From Phycisphaerales bacterium (GTDB lineage: Bacteria > Planctomycetota > Phycisphaerae > Phycisphaerales > UBA1924), in NCBI GenBank assembly GCA_020849105.1, contig JADLGW010000048.1, positions 1 through 64,000 on the forward strand: a stretch of 64,000 bases of DNA, in the 5' to 3' direction. Positions 39,216 to 47,194 of the stretch are shown here, one piece after another. The notes beneath the pieces are model-generated. The model ran no database searches and was not told the DNA's origin. It saw only the letters and a program-made list of their open reading frames with translations. The stretch's first letter is position 1. Each line of letters begins with the position of its first letter. Position numbers and translations under genes: made by a program.

Positions 39216-41405
39216 TTAGCGGTGACTACCTTCGGTCGACTGGGGTTGCCCGCCACCGCCCTTGCCGGCCTCTTCCAGCAGGGCGGCCTTGCGGCTCAGT
39301 TTGATCCGGCCCTGGTCATCAATGTTGATGACCTTGACCTTGACCGTGTCGCCGACCCGCACCACATCGGCCACTGACTTCACATACCCCTCGGCCAGTT
39401 CGGATATGTGGCACATGCCGTCGGTCCCGGCCGCGATCTCCACGAAAGCGCCGAAGTCCTTGGTGCTCACCACTTTACCGGTGTAGATCGTGCCGACCTT
39501 GATCTCTTCGCACAGAGCCTCGATCTCGGCCTTGGCCCCTTCCAGGGAGGGGCCGTCAGCGGAGGCGACCTGCACGGTGCCGTCATCCTCCACGTCGATG
39601 GAGACCTTCCACTTGTCCTGGAGGCCACGGATCATCTTGCCGCCCGGCCCGATCAGTTTGCCGATCTTCTCGGGGTCGATGCGGATGGTGACGATGCGCG
39701 GGGCGTAAGGAGAGAGTTCCGACCGCGGTGCTTCGATTGTCCGCCCCATGATGTCCAGGATCTGAAGGCGGCCGACGCGGGCCTGCTCCAGTGTCCGCTC
39801 GATCTGGTCAAAGTTCAGGCCGCGGACCTTCAGGTCGAGTTGGATCCCCGTGATCCCCTCGCGCGTTCCCGCGACCTTGAAGTCCATGTCGCCGAAGAAG
39901 TCCTCCTCTCCGATGATGTCGGTGACGAAGAGTTCCCGGCCGCCCTGCTCGTCGGTGAACCGGCCGACCGAGATCCCCGCAACCGGTGCCTTGATCGGCA
40001 CGCCCGCGTCCATGAGGGCGAGAGTTCCGCCGCAGACCGAGGCCATGGAAGAGGACCCGTTGGACTCGGTGATGTCAGAGACGACGCGGATGGTGTAGGG
40101 GAACTCGTCGGGGCTCGGCAGCACGCCGAGCAGCGACCGCTCGGCCAGGGCGCCGTGCCCGATCTCGCGCCGGCCGGGGCCGGTGATGCGCTTGGCCTCG
40201 CCGGTCGAGAAGGGCGGGAAGTTGTAGTGCAGGGTGAACTTCTTCGAGTACTCCGGGATCAGGCCGTCGATGATCTGCTCATCCTTGCCGGTGCCGAGCG
40301 TGCAGGAGACAAGCGACTGTGTCTCGCCGCGCTGGAAGAACGCGGAGCCGTGGGTGCGGGCGAAGACGCCGACCTCGCACTCGATGGGCCGGATGTCCCT
40401 GGGCCCGCGCCCGTCGGCCCGGGAGTTCTGCTCGACGATCAGGCGGCGCGTGAGCGACTCCTCGAGCCGCTTGAACGCCTCCTTGGCCATCGCGCGGCGC
40501 TTGACGCTCTCGGCGTAGGCGTTGTAGTCGCCGTCGCCCTTGGGGGCAAAGTGCGTGTCCAGGAGCCCCTTGCGCAGTTCATCCACGCGGGTGTTGCGGT
40601 CGGACTTGCCCTTGATGCGGCGGGCCTCCAGCAGATCCCTCTCGGCGAGTCTCTTGACCTCGCCCGTGATCTCCGGCGTCGGGAGCACGGAATCGCCCGC
40701 CCTCTTGGCCTTGCCGGCCCTTGAGGCCAGTTGGTTGATGAGGTCGAGCGTGGCCCGGATGTGCTCGTAGCCGAACTTCATCGCGTCCAGCACGACGCCC
40801 TCGCTCACCTCCGCCGCGCCCACCTCGATCATGTTCACGCCGTCCTTGTGGCCGGCGAGCACCAGGTCCAGGTCGGAGTACTCCATCTGCGTGATGGTCG
40901 GGTTGATGACGAACCTCGTGCCGTCGTCGGTATGCACCCGCGCGACGCGCACCGTCGCCGTGGGGCCCTCAAACGGCGCATCGCTGAGGGCCAGGGCCGC
41001 GGAGGCCGCCGTCGCGGCCAGCACGTCCGTGTCGTTCTCGCCGTCGTGGCTCATGACGAAGACCTGGATCAGCACCTCGTCCACGAACCCGTCCGGGAAC
41101 AGCGGCCTGATCGGGCGGTCGATCATCCGCATGGTCAGGATTTCCTTCTCGTTCGGCGCGCCCTCGCGTTTGCGGAAGCCGCCCGGGAACTTGCCGGCCG
41201 CGGAGGTCTTCTCGCGGTAGTCCACGGTGAGCGGGAAGAAGTCCAGCCCCTCGCGCGGCTTGTCGCGGACCACGGCGGCCAGCACGGCGCTGTCGCCGTA
41301 GCGGGCCAGGACCGCGCCGGAGGCCAGTTTGGCGATCCGCCCGGTCTCCAGGCTCAGGGTGCGTCCGCCGATCTCACGCTCGACCGTCACTACATCGCTT
41401 GCCAT
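39216..41405 (-). CDS. pnp: Polyribonucleotide nucleotidyltransferase (PNPase)
   Basis: PNPase degrades RNA 3'-to-5' by phosphorolysis and is a core part of the RNA degradosome. The 729-residue protein has two RNase PH domains (first with 'FPLTVDYREKTSAAGKFPGGFRKREG' near 60, second with 'NFPPFSTGEAKR' near 400 and 'DIIGEEDFFGDMDFKVAGT' near 495). A KH domain has 'IGKLIGPGGKMIRGL' near 580, and an S1 domain lies near 620-695 ('GTIYTGKVVSTKDFGAFVEI'). Length is typical. It follows rpsO on the same strand, the usual bacterial order. Confidence 0.97.
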   Translation of the reverse strand: MASDVVTVEREIGGRTLSLETGRIAKLASGAVLARYGDSAVLAAVVRDKPREGLDFFPLTVDYREKTSAAGKFPGGFRKREGAPNEKEILTMRMIDRPIRPLFPDGFVDEVLIQVFVMSHDGENDTDVLAATAASAALALSDAPFEGPTATVRVARVHTDDGTRFVINPTITQMEYSDLDLVLAGHKDGVNMIEVGAAEVSEGVVLDAMKFGYEHIRATLDLINQLASRAGKAKRAGDSVLPTPEITGEVKRLAERDLLEARRIKGKSDRNTRVDELRKGLLDTHFAPKGDGDYNAYAESVKRRAMAKEAFKRLEESLTRRLIVEQNSRADGRGPRDIRPIECEVGVFARTHGSAFFQRGETQSLVSCTLGTGKDEQIIDGLIPEYSKKFTLHYNFPPFSTGEAKRITGPGRREIGHGALAERSLLGVLPSPDEFPYTIRVVSDITESNGSSSMASVCGGTLALMDAGVPIKAPVAGISVGRFTDEQGGRELFVTDIIGEEDFFGDMDFKVAGTREGITGIQLDLKVRGLNFDQIERTLEQARVGRLQILDIMGRTIEAPRSELSPYAPRIVTIRIDPEKIGKLIGPGGKMIRGLQDKWKVSIDVEDDGTVQVASADGPSLEGAKAEIEALCEEIKVGTIYTGKVVSTKDFGAFVEIAAGTDGMCHISELAEGYVKSVADVVRVGDTVKVKVINIDDQGRIKLSRKAALLEEAGKGGGGQPQSTEGSHR

Positions 41406-41587
41406 GTCAGTCCTTCCGCATCATCGATGTTCCGCGCTCGCCGGCCACGAGAGGCTGACGCGAGCCACGGACCGGCTGTGCTGGGCTGTCCCTGCGGCCC
41501 CCTATGGGCCTTGCCGAGAGGCAGAAGACAGGCGGCAGGCGTTGTGCTCGACTGCCGGGTGTCCACTGCCGCCGGGCGTCAGGACCA

Positions 41588-41606
41588 GCCCGAAATGGAA
41601 TCGGGC
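41588..41606. other. Hairpin between rpsO and pnp
   Basis: GCCCGA-N7-TCGGGC is a perfect 6-bp inverted repeat in the 230-bp gap between rpsO and pnp. In many bacteria this gap carries RNase III processing or attenuation hairpins for PNPase autocontrol; the position fits but the stem is short and there is no T-tract. Confidence 0.3.
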
Positions 41607-41635
41607 CCGCGGGATCGACCCCGCCGGCCCGGCGA

Positions 41636-41905
41636 TTACTTCCGCAGGCCCAGTTTCGTGATCAGGGCCGTGTAGCGCGAGCGGTCCGCGTTCTGCAGGT
41701 ACCGCAGCAGGCGGTTCCGCTTGTTGACCATCAGCACCAGCCCGCGCCGGCCGTGGTTGTCCTTGACGTGCCCGCCGAGATGATCGCTCAGGGCGTTGAT
41801 CCGCTCCGTGAGCATCGCGACCTGGACTTCCGGCGAGCCGGAGTCCTTCTCGTGCCTCTGGTGGTCCGTGCGAATCTGCGTCCGGCGCTCGAGAGCAATG
41901 GCCAT
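41636..41905 (-). CDS. rpsO: 30S ribosomal protein S15
   Basis: The 89-residue protein is S15, a primary 16S rRNA-binding protein of the platform. It contains '[26 protein letters not shown]' and '[26 protein letters not shown]', the core family segments. Its length is exactly that of the E. coli protein (89 with Met). It lies upstream of pnp in the conserved rpsO-pnp arrangement. A Shine-Dalgarno AGGA is 7 bases before the ATG. Confidence 0.97.
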   Translation of the reverse strand: MAIALERRTQIRTDHQRHEKDSGSPEVQVAMLTERINALSDHLGGHVKDNHGRRGLVLMVNKRNRLLRYLQNADRSRYTALITKLGLRK

Positions 41906-41961
41906 GCGGGTTCCTGATCTCTAGAACACATGCGGCCGGGCTTCCGGCACGCGGGGAGCCG

Positions 41962-41991
41962 ATGGTAGGGATATGGGAGCCCATGAATCAA
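41962..41991 (-). promoter_or_regulatory. Candidate rpsO promoter
   Basis: On the minus strand TTGATT (41986-41991) is followed after 18 bases by TACCAT (41962-41967), about 56 bases before the rpsO ATG. The -10 keeps the T-A-N-N-N-T pattern seen at other likely promoters of this window. Pattern match only. Confidence 0.4.
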
Positions 41992-42095
41992 CTGGGCGGG
42001 TACCCCGGGACTCCGTCGCGGCCGACCTGCCCTCGTCCGCAGGATCGCAGCCGCCACGGAGTGGCGGGCTACCGCGCGGGGTATCCTCACGCTCC

Positions 42096-43340
42096 ATGCC
42101 GCGGCTTTCCACCCGGGTCCGGAGCCTGAAGCCCTCGGCCACCCTCGCCATCGCGGCGAAGGCCAAGGCCCTGACGCGGCAGGGCGTCCCCGTGGTCAAC
42201 TTCTCGCTGGGGGAGCCGGACTTTGAGACCCCGGCCCCGGCCCGACGGGCGGCCGAGCGGGCGATCGAGGCCGGCCAGACCCACTACGCCCCGACTATTG
42301 GCGACCCGGAGACCCGGGCCGTCGTCGCCGAGAAACTGGTCCGGGAGAATGGGCTCCGGGGTGTCACCGGCGATCATGTGGCGATCTCCTCGGGCGCGAA
42401 GCACTCCCTGTATCTGGTCCTGCACTCCCTGCTGGACCCCCGCGATGACGCGGGTGATGTCCTGCTGCCGACCCCGTCGTGGGTCAGTTACGCCCCGATC
42501 TCGGAACTGGCGGGCGGGCGGGTGGTGGAACTGCCGACAACGCCCGAGTCCGATTTCAAGATTTCACCGGCGCAACTCCGGGCCGCCATCACGCCCCGCA
42601 GCCGCGTGCTGATGCTCAACACGCCGAGCAACCCGTGCGGCACGATGTACACGCCGGACGAACTGCGGGCGCTGGCGGCGGTGGTGGCGGAGGCGGCGCG
42701 GACCGTCGCGCCCGAACTGATCATCGTCGTGGACGAGATTTACGAGAAGATCGTGTTCGGCGGGATCGAGCATCTGTCCATCGGGTCGATCCCGGAGGTG
42801 GCGGAGCGGACCGTGACCATCAACGGCCTCTCCAAGGCCTTCGCGATGACCGGGTGGCGCGTCGGGTACGCGGCGTGCCCGGGCGAGTTCGGGCTGGCCC
42901 TCATGCGCGGGATCGATGCGCTGCAGGGGCAGATGACCAGTTGCATCCCGGCGTTCATCCTGCCGGCGATCCGGGCGGCCCTGAAGGAATGCGGCGCCGA
43001 GACGGAAGCGATGCGCGAGGCCTTCGCGCGCCGGGCACGGCTGATCTACGACCTGGCGTCGGGCATCCCCGGGCTGCGCTGCCCGCGTCCGACCGGCGCG
43101 TTCTACATCTTCCCGGATGTCTCCGCGTTCTTCGGCAAGACCTCGCCCGGGGGCGCCGCCATTACCGATTCGCTCTCGTTCGGCGCTGCGCTCCTGAACG
43201 AGGCCCATGTGGCGGTCGTCCCCGGTGTTGAGTTTGGTTCGTGCGGGGGAGATCACGTCCGAGTCTCGTTCGCGTGCTCCGAGGAGACGATCAAGGCTGG
43301 TATGGGCGCCATCGCCCGCTTCACCGCGTCACTACGGTAG
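42096..43340 (+). CDS. Aspartate-type aminotransferase, class I/II
   Basis: The 414-residue PLP enzyme has the aspartate aminotransferase Ib-type features: 'RVRSLKPSATLAIAAKAKAL' at the start, 'NFSLGEPDFETPAPARRAA' near 35, 'LNTPSNPCGTMY' near 175, 'VDEIYEKIVFGG' near 212, and Schiff-base Lys247 in 'NGLSKAFAMTGWRVGYAA'. 'HVRVSFACSEE' near the end carries the carboxylate-binding Arg. The ATG at 42096 is preceded by a TATCCT at 42082-42087, suggesting a leaderless mRNA; the frame open further upstream is not family-like. A fragment resembling its 3' end occurs at 45829-45900. Confidence 0.92.
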   Translation: MPRLSTRVRSLKPSATLAIAAKAKALTRQGVPVVNFSLGEPDFETPAPARRAAERAIEAGQTHYAPTIGDPETRAVVAEKLVRENGLRGVTGDHVAISSGAKHSLYLVLHSLLDPRDDAGDVLLPTPSWVSYAPISELAGGRVVELPTTPESDFKISPAQLRAAITPRSRVLMLNTPSNPCGTMYTPDELRALAAVVAEAARTVAPELIIVVDEIYEKIVFGGIEHLSIGSIPEVAERTVTINGLSKAFAMTGWRVGYAACPGEFGLALMRGIDALQGQMTSCIPAFILPAIRAALKECGAETEAMREAFARRARLIYDLASGIPGLRCPRPTGAFYIFPDVSAFFGKTSPGGAAITDSLSFGAALLNEAHVAVVPGVEFGSCGGDHVRVSFACSEETIKAGMGAIARFTASLR

Positions 43341-43407
43341 CGGCGGGCGTTCAGAGAGCCGCCAGATGCTCGCACGCCAGATACCCTGATTCTCCTAATG
43401 CTACCGC

Positions 43408-43436
43408 TTGACATTGCCAGCCAACGTCGATAGTCT
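43408..43436 (+). promoter_or_regulatory. Promoter of module A
   Basis: TTGACA (43408-43413) and TAGTCT (43431-43436) are 17 bases apart. Transcription would start near 43443, at the ATG of 43444, which opens a short frame out of phase with the MauE-like gene. The first in-phase ATG is at 43463. Confidence 0.6.
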
Positions 43437-43462
43437 GGAAACCATGAGGATTCGTGGCCTCA

Positions 43463-43945
43463 ATGGCGGGACTCCGGGACTCCGGGACTCCGGGACTCCG
43501 GGACTCCGGGTCTCGGGGAGGGCGGGGAGCCCGTACAGCAATATTGATCGGACCCCTTCTTCTCGCCGCAGTCTTCGCGTTCTCCGGGGCAGGGAAGGCA
43601 CTTCGTCCGGAGCACACCTCCGCGACAGTTGGCGTACTACTCCGAACCCAGTCGTACTCGTCGGTGTTGGTTGTCGCGCTCATCTTGATTGAGTTCGCGC
43701 TTGCGACGTGGCTGATATCCGGCTGGGCTCCAAGGGCGGCACTTGCCGGGACGATACTTGCGCTGCTGGGGTTCAGCGTGGCGCTCGGGGCGCTGCTGAT
43801 CGTGAAGCCGTCAAGCCCGTGCGGATGCGGGCTGCCGGCAGTGTCGGGGAACGCGGCGGTTGACAACGGGATCGGGCTGGCGCGCAACGCGCTGTTGATG
43901 GTCATCGGCGTTGTTGCGTGGCCCTCCCGGCTTGATCCACTTTGA
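43463..43945 (+). CDS. MauE/DoxX-family redox-associated membrane protein (module A)
   Basis: The 160-residue protein starts with a repeat-coded Gly/Leu/Arg/Asp/Ser stretch. Four hydrophobic segments follow ('ILIGPLLLAAVFAFSGAGKAL', 'VLVVALILIEFALATWLISG', 'ALAGTILALLGFSVALGALLIV', 'NALLMVIGVVAWP'). Before the last one is 'SPCGCGLPAVSGN', the Cys-Gly-Cys motif and the 'RN..LL' pattern seen in MauE-like proteins, which assist disulfide chemistry of partner proteins. Here this is family inference. The start is uncertain: a GTG at 43454 and the ATG at 43463 are in frame; the octamer repeat follows immediately. Next gene is 14 bp downstream. Confidence 0.65.
   Translation: MAGLRDSGTPGLRDSGSRGGRGARTAILIGPLLLAAVFAFSGAGKALRPEHTSATVGVLLRTQSYSSVLVVALILIEFALATWLISGWAPRAALAGTILALLGFSVALGALLIVKPSSPCGCGLPAVSGNAAVDNGIGLARNALLMVIGVVAWPSRLDPL
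43468..43507 (+). repeat. Five tandem copies of the octamer GGGACTCC
   Basis: Five perfect copies of GGGACTCC are followed by a degenerate one (GGGTCTCG). The unit is 8 bases, not a multiple of three, and lies right after the start codon of the MauE-like gene. Gain or loss of a unit shifts the frame. Units of this type change in number by slipped-strand pairing. Confidence 0.9.
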
Positions 43946-43959
43946 AAGGAGAAGCGGCT

Positions 43960-44223
43960 ATGAGAACGACTCGGAACGTCGTGACGGGCGCTAGCGCCGT
44001 CCTGCTCGGGGTTCTGACGATCGCGGGCGGTGTGTTCGCGCAGCCCGGTGGCGACCCGCCGCCAGACAACTGCTTCTGTGGGCCCGTCAATAACTGCGAT
44101 GGCGTTCCCATGAGCTCCTCCGCGTACTGTAGCGGGACGCAGTTTTGCTCCTGCTCCACGGTGTGGAATGAAGACCACACCTGCCGTCTCGCGATCAAGG
44201 CCGTTTGCTACACCCCGCGTTGA
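43960..44223 (+). CDS. Small secreted protein with eight mature cysteines (module A)
   Basis: The 87-residue product has a signal peptide ('VVTGASAVLLGVLTIAGGVFAQ', cleavage likely after FAQ). The mature part of about 57 residues contains eight cysteines in the pattern 'CFCGPVNNC', 'YC', 'FCSC', 'TC', 'VC', compatible with four disulfide bonds. The ATG at 43960 is preceded by AAAGGAG at 8 bases. No known family is recognised. It sits between the MauE-like protein and a membrane-anchored protein and looks like the exported product of the module. Confidence 0.65.
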   Translation: MRTTRNVVTGASAVLLGVLTIAGGVFAQPGGDPPPDNCFCGPVNNCDGVPMSSSAYCSGTQFCSCSTVWNEDHTCRLAIKAVCYTPR

Positions 44224-44236
44224 TGACGAGCACTTC

Positions 44237-45004
44237 ATGAAGTTCCACATCACATGGCGTGGAGGGGCCGCGGCCGTTCTGTGTTGCATCGGGCTGGTCG
44301 CGGCCCTCTTCGCGCTGGACAGATTGCGCCCTCGGGCGGTCGTAGTAACAGGCGGCCCGCCGAGTGCCCCAACAATTGTCCCCAGCAACGGTCTCGTCGC
44401 GCTGGAAGCGACGGGAGCGGGCGAGATGATCGATCGAGTTTCCGCTCCGCTGCACTCGCGCCTTTCGGAGACTCCCCTCGCGAGCGAGCAGGAGTTCGAA
44501 GCGGACGTCCATGCGATCCTGCACGCTTGGTTGGCGGGCAGCGCCGATGAGTACCTCGAGTACCTGGCGGCTGCCGGGCACAAGCCGCCGGCGGCCGCGG
44601 TATGGGATGACCCTGAGCGACGCCAAGCGGCGTGGCTGGATTCCACAAGGGCCCTGCGCGAAGCGAGCTTTGATCCCGGTGGCGTGACGGTGCGGGCTGC
44701 TTATGATCATGGCGTTGCGGCGGAGGATGAGCGCATCCCCTTCGCGAGGGGCTCCCGTTACGACAAACTCACTGGAATCAGCGACGCGGTACCAAGCTCG
44801 GACTTCATCCAGGCTCGGGGCCTCACCGTCCAAGAGGTGCGCATCCCCGTTCGGTTGAAGGCGCTGGATGGGCAAGCCTTCAATGGACTCCTCGCGCTTG
44901 CCTATGGGTGGGACGCCACCAGGTCCCGCTGGAGCCTCGTGGAGGTCACCGTGTACGGTGTGCCGACGCGCGTCGGCGGCGGCGCGAGGATTCCGCCGTT
45001 CTAA
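44237..45004 (+). CDS. Membrane-anchored hypothetical protein (module A)
   Basis: The 255-residue protein has one N-terminal membrane segment ('GGAAAVLCCIGLVAALFALDRL') and an extracytoplasmic domain with helical then beta-rich sequence ('SEQEFEADVHAILHAWLAGSADEYLEYLAAAG', 'GLTVQEVRIPVRLKALDGQAFNGLLALAYGWD'). The ATG at 44237 is 14 bases after the stop of the Cys-rich protein. No family is recognised. Its place within the module suggests a role in handling or anchoring the small secreted protein. Confidence 0.6.
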   Translation: MKFHITWRGGAAAVLCCIGLVAALFALDRLRPRAVVVTGGPPSAPTIVPSNGLVALEATGAGEMIDRVSAPLHSRLSETPLASEQEFEADVHAILHAWLAGSADEYLEYLAAAGHKPPAAAVWDDPERRQAAWLDSTRALREASFDPGGVTVRAAYDHGVAAEDERIPFARGSRYDKLTGISDAVPSSDFIQARGLTVQEVRIPVRLKALDGQAFNGLLALAYGWDATRSRWSLVEVTVYGVPTRVGGGARIPPF

Positions 45005-45013
45005 GGATTTCCG

Positions 45014-45760
45014 ATGGGACTTGGCACCACAAGGGAACCCGAAGGGTCATGCCGCCGTCGCGGCTTCTCGCTCGTCGAGATCGCGGTCGCCGTCGGCGTC
45101 ATCGGCATCCTGCTGGCCATCCTTCTCCCAACGCTCGGCGGCGGACGTGCGATCGCCCGGCGCACGGTGAGCCTTTCCAACCTTCGCACCATCGGCCAGT
45201 TGATCCAGACTTACAACGAACGCAACAATGATGTCTATCCATGGGCGCTGGCGGGCGTCAACGGTTGCGGGGTGCCCATCCAGTTCACTCCGATCTGGCA
45301 GATGGCGACGCAGTGGCCGATCGTCTTTCACGACCTGATGGAACCGCAGGAACTCCGGGTGGTCAGCCTGGCGCCGGGCGCGCGGCGCGAGGCGACCATG
45401 GGTCCCGATCCCTGCGGCGATCCGCCCTCGTATTTTTACAGCCGATCATTCCTTGCAGCGCCGGAACTCTGGCGCAGCGGCGGGTACTCGGGCGGGGACC
45501 CCCTCCGGGGCGTTCGGACCGACATGGTGACCTACCCGTCCAGCAAGTGTCTCATGTGGGAGTGGGAGTTGCCATACCTGAATCGCGAGCCGCGGAAACT
45601 CGGCCCCGACCTCGCGGAGCCGACGCCCCTCCTGTTCGCGGACGGACACGGCGCGAACTTGACCCCCGCCGAGGCTGCCGCCCCCGTCGCCAACCCGCTC
45701 ACGGGCGACACCGCTCGACTCCATAACACGCCACACGGTATTCAGGGGCGCGATTACTGA
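45014..45760 (+). CDS. Pseudopilin-like protein with prepilin signal (module A)
   Basis: The 248-residue protein has a prepilin cleavage/methylation signal at residues 14-35: 'RRRGFSLVEIAVAVGVIGIL', with Gly17 at the cut, Phe18 as first mature residue and Glu22 in the conserved +5 position. The long N-terminal helix is followed by a globular part with 'LLFADGHGANL' near 205, resembling the 'H-X9-DG' group of planctomycete prepilin-like proteins, and ends 'RLHNTPHGIQGRDY'. The closing H-T-x-x-G-x-x-G-R-D pattern is shared with the module B fusion protein. It follows the previous gene by 9 bp. It needs a prepilin peptidase from elsewhere. Confidence 0.75.
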   Translation: MGLGTTREPEGSCRRRGFSLVEIAVAVGVIGILLAILLPTLGGGRAIARRTVSLSNLRTIGQLIQTYNERNNDVYPWALAGVNGCGVPIQFTPIWQMATQWPIVFHDLMEPQELRVVSLAPGARREATMGPDPCGDPPSYFYSRSFLAAPELWRSGGYSGGDPLRGVRTDMVTYPSSKCLMWEWELPYLNREPRKLGPDLAEPTPLLFADGHGANLTPAEAAAPVANPLTGDTARLHNTPHGIQGRDY

Positions 45761-45828
45761 GTCGATCGGGGGCCTTCGCCGTCTGCCACGGGCAAAGGCA
45801 GGGGCGGAAGGGCTGCGGTGGCGGAGTG

Positions 45829-45900
45829 AGTGAGGAGGGCGTGATGGATGGCGGCCAGGCCGGCATGACGGCGATCGCCCGCTTCACGGAGACTCTTCGG
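45829..45900 (+). pseudogene. Fragment resembling the 3' end of the upstream aminotransferase
   Basis: In frame the stretch reads 'SEEGVMDGGQAGMTAIARFTETLR'. The end of the intact aminotransferase at 43278-43337 reads 'SEETIKAGMGAIARFTASLR'. The last 13 residues agree at 10 positions, and the bases at 29 of 39. Many differences are synonymous, so this is an old or divergent copy. It has no start and no upstream homology that I can see. The similarity is short, so convergence cannot be excluded. Confidence 0.4.
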
Positions 45901-45967
45901 TCGGGGGGACCCAGCGGGCGGACTGGTGTCCGGAACTGAGGGTGTGCGAAAGTTAACTTGTTTTCAT

Positions 45968-45996
45968 TTGACAACCCAGTCTTGATAGCATAGCGT
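45968..45996 (+). promoter_or_regulatory. Promoter of module B
   Basis: TTGACA (45968-45973) and TAGCGT (45991-45996) are 17 bases apart, 20 bases before the start codon at 46017. The same architecture (perfect -35, 17-base spacer, TAG-start -10) is found before module A at 43408-43436. Confidence 0.6.
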
Positions 45997-46016
45997 CGCG
46001 ACAATCGGGGGTCCGC

Positions 46017-47135
46017 ATGGGCCGAGTACAGTGCGCCTTGACGTGTACCTGCCTGCTCGGAGCGCTCAGTATCGCTTCGGCGCAAGATGCTGGGGCCGCG
46101 CAGGCCGCCTTCAACCAGGCATGGCAGCAAGCCGGAGACGCCCGTCTCCGCCCCGGGTTTGCGTACGAATGGGACGTGCTCCTGTATCCCACTCTCTCCG
46201 ACGCGGAGTTCTCTGCGATGATCGCGGAGGTCGGGAACAAGCCCGACCACCCCAAACGCCGCGCCGCCGACGATGAGCGCCGCCGGCGGAACGCGGGGCC
46301 TGATCGAACGGAACGGCGGCTCTACTACCTCGATGATGAGCACTGGCGTTTCAATGACTCCAACACGGCCGATGGAACGTACCTGGATCAGACCACGACT
46401 CCGGAGGAGATTTGGCTCCTTACACCCGCGTCGATGACGATAACCTCGCCCCATGTGCCGCCTCCCCCGGGACGTGACTACGGGAGCGCCCTCCACGACT
46501 TCGCCGCTGAGGCTCTTGATTTCGCCTGGGCCCGGCTGCAGCGCCGGGGCCCCGTGGTCAGTTCCCCGCTGAGCGCCGCCACGACCGAAGGAGCGGGCGG
46601 CTGGTCCGCGCGGGTAGGGTCCGCAGGCTACCTGTTCGAGTATCGCGGCGTTGGACTGCCGCCGGGCGTGCTGGAGATCGACTCATGCAAGGTGCTGCAA
46701 TCGGCCAGCCGTCCGTCCGCGGTCGGAAGCGTGACCGAATACTCCGACTGGAAGCCGGAGGAAGCCTTTGGACGCCCGGCAGCGCATCGCATTCGTGAGC
46801 GTGACGAGCGCGGACATCTCGTGCGCGAACTCGTGCTCGTTTCAGTTCGGCCTCTGGACGCGAGTGAGTTTGCTCGCCTGTCGCGCTATCCAGACCTCGG
46901 TGAATCGGACGCCGTTCGGGGCGCTGTGACATACAACACGATCAGCGACTTTCGGCCGGGCGCTGAGTCGCTCACCGTGCACTCACCCGATGGCGAGAAA
47001 CGTTACCCGTTGCCCGCATCTGAGCTCGGCCGGCTCCCCTCGTCCACGCTGCGACACGTCGGCTGGTGGTCCGTTGCGGCCGTCACCGCGCTGTTGGTGG
47101 GTATTCATATCTGGCGCAATCGATCGAAGGGGTGA
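46017..47135 (+). CDS. Secreted/membrane-anchored hypothetical protein (module B)
   Basis: The 372-residue protein has a signal peptide ('LTCTCLLGALSIASAQ') and a C-terminal membrane segment ('HVGWWSVAAVTALLVGIHIW') followed by 'RNRSKG', a positive stop-transfer tail. The large extracytoplasmic part has no recognised family; it contains 'EWDVLLYPTLSDAEFSAMIAEVGNK', a charged segment near 85-105 and a beta-rich part ('GYLFEYRGVGLPPGVLEIDSC'). It opens module B, followed 59 bp later by the Cys-rich protein. Function unknown. Confidence 0.65.
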   Translation: MGRVQCALTCTCLLGALSIASAQDAGAAQAAFNQAWQQAGDARLRPGFAYEWDVLLYPTLSDAEFSAMIAEVGNKPDHPKRRAADDERRRRNAGPDRTERRLYYLDDEHWRFNDSNTADGTYLDQTTTPEEIWLLTPASMTITSPHVPPPPGRDYGSALHDFAAEALDFAWARLQRRGPVVSSPLSAATTEGAGGWSARVGSAGYLFEYRGVGLPPGVLEIDSCKVLQSASRPSAVGSVTEYSDWKPEEAFGRPAAHRIRERDERGHLVRELVLVSVRPLDASEFARLSRYPDLGESDAVRGAVTYNTISDFRPGAESLTVHSPDGEKRYPLPASELGRLPSSTLRHVGWWSVAAVTALLVGIHIWRNRSKG

Positions 47136-47194
47136 GGCTGCTGCCGGCGTGCGTTGCGCCGGCGGCGGTCCACATGTTCAGTCAGGAGGGCGTC

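Larger units (their letters stand above)
45761..46016. other. Inter-module region with an aminotransferase-like fragment
   Basis: The 256-bp gap between the two modules contains the fragment 45829-45900 and the promoter at 45968-45996. The stretch just before the promoter (45940-45970) is A/T-rich. No gene was seen. Confidence 0.5.

Noticed and set aside
43468-43507. CRISPR-like array
   Set aside because: Only an 8-base unit without spacers; it is a simple tandem repeat.
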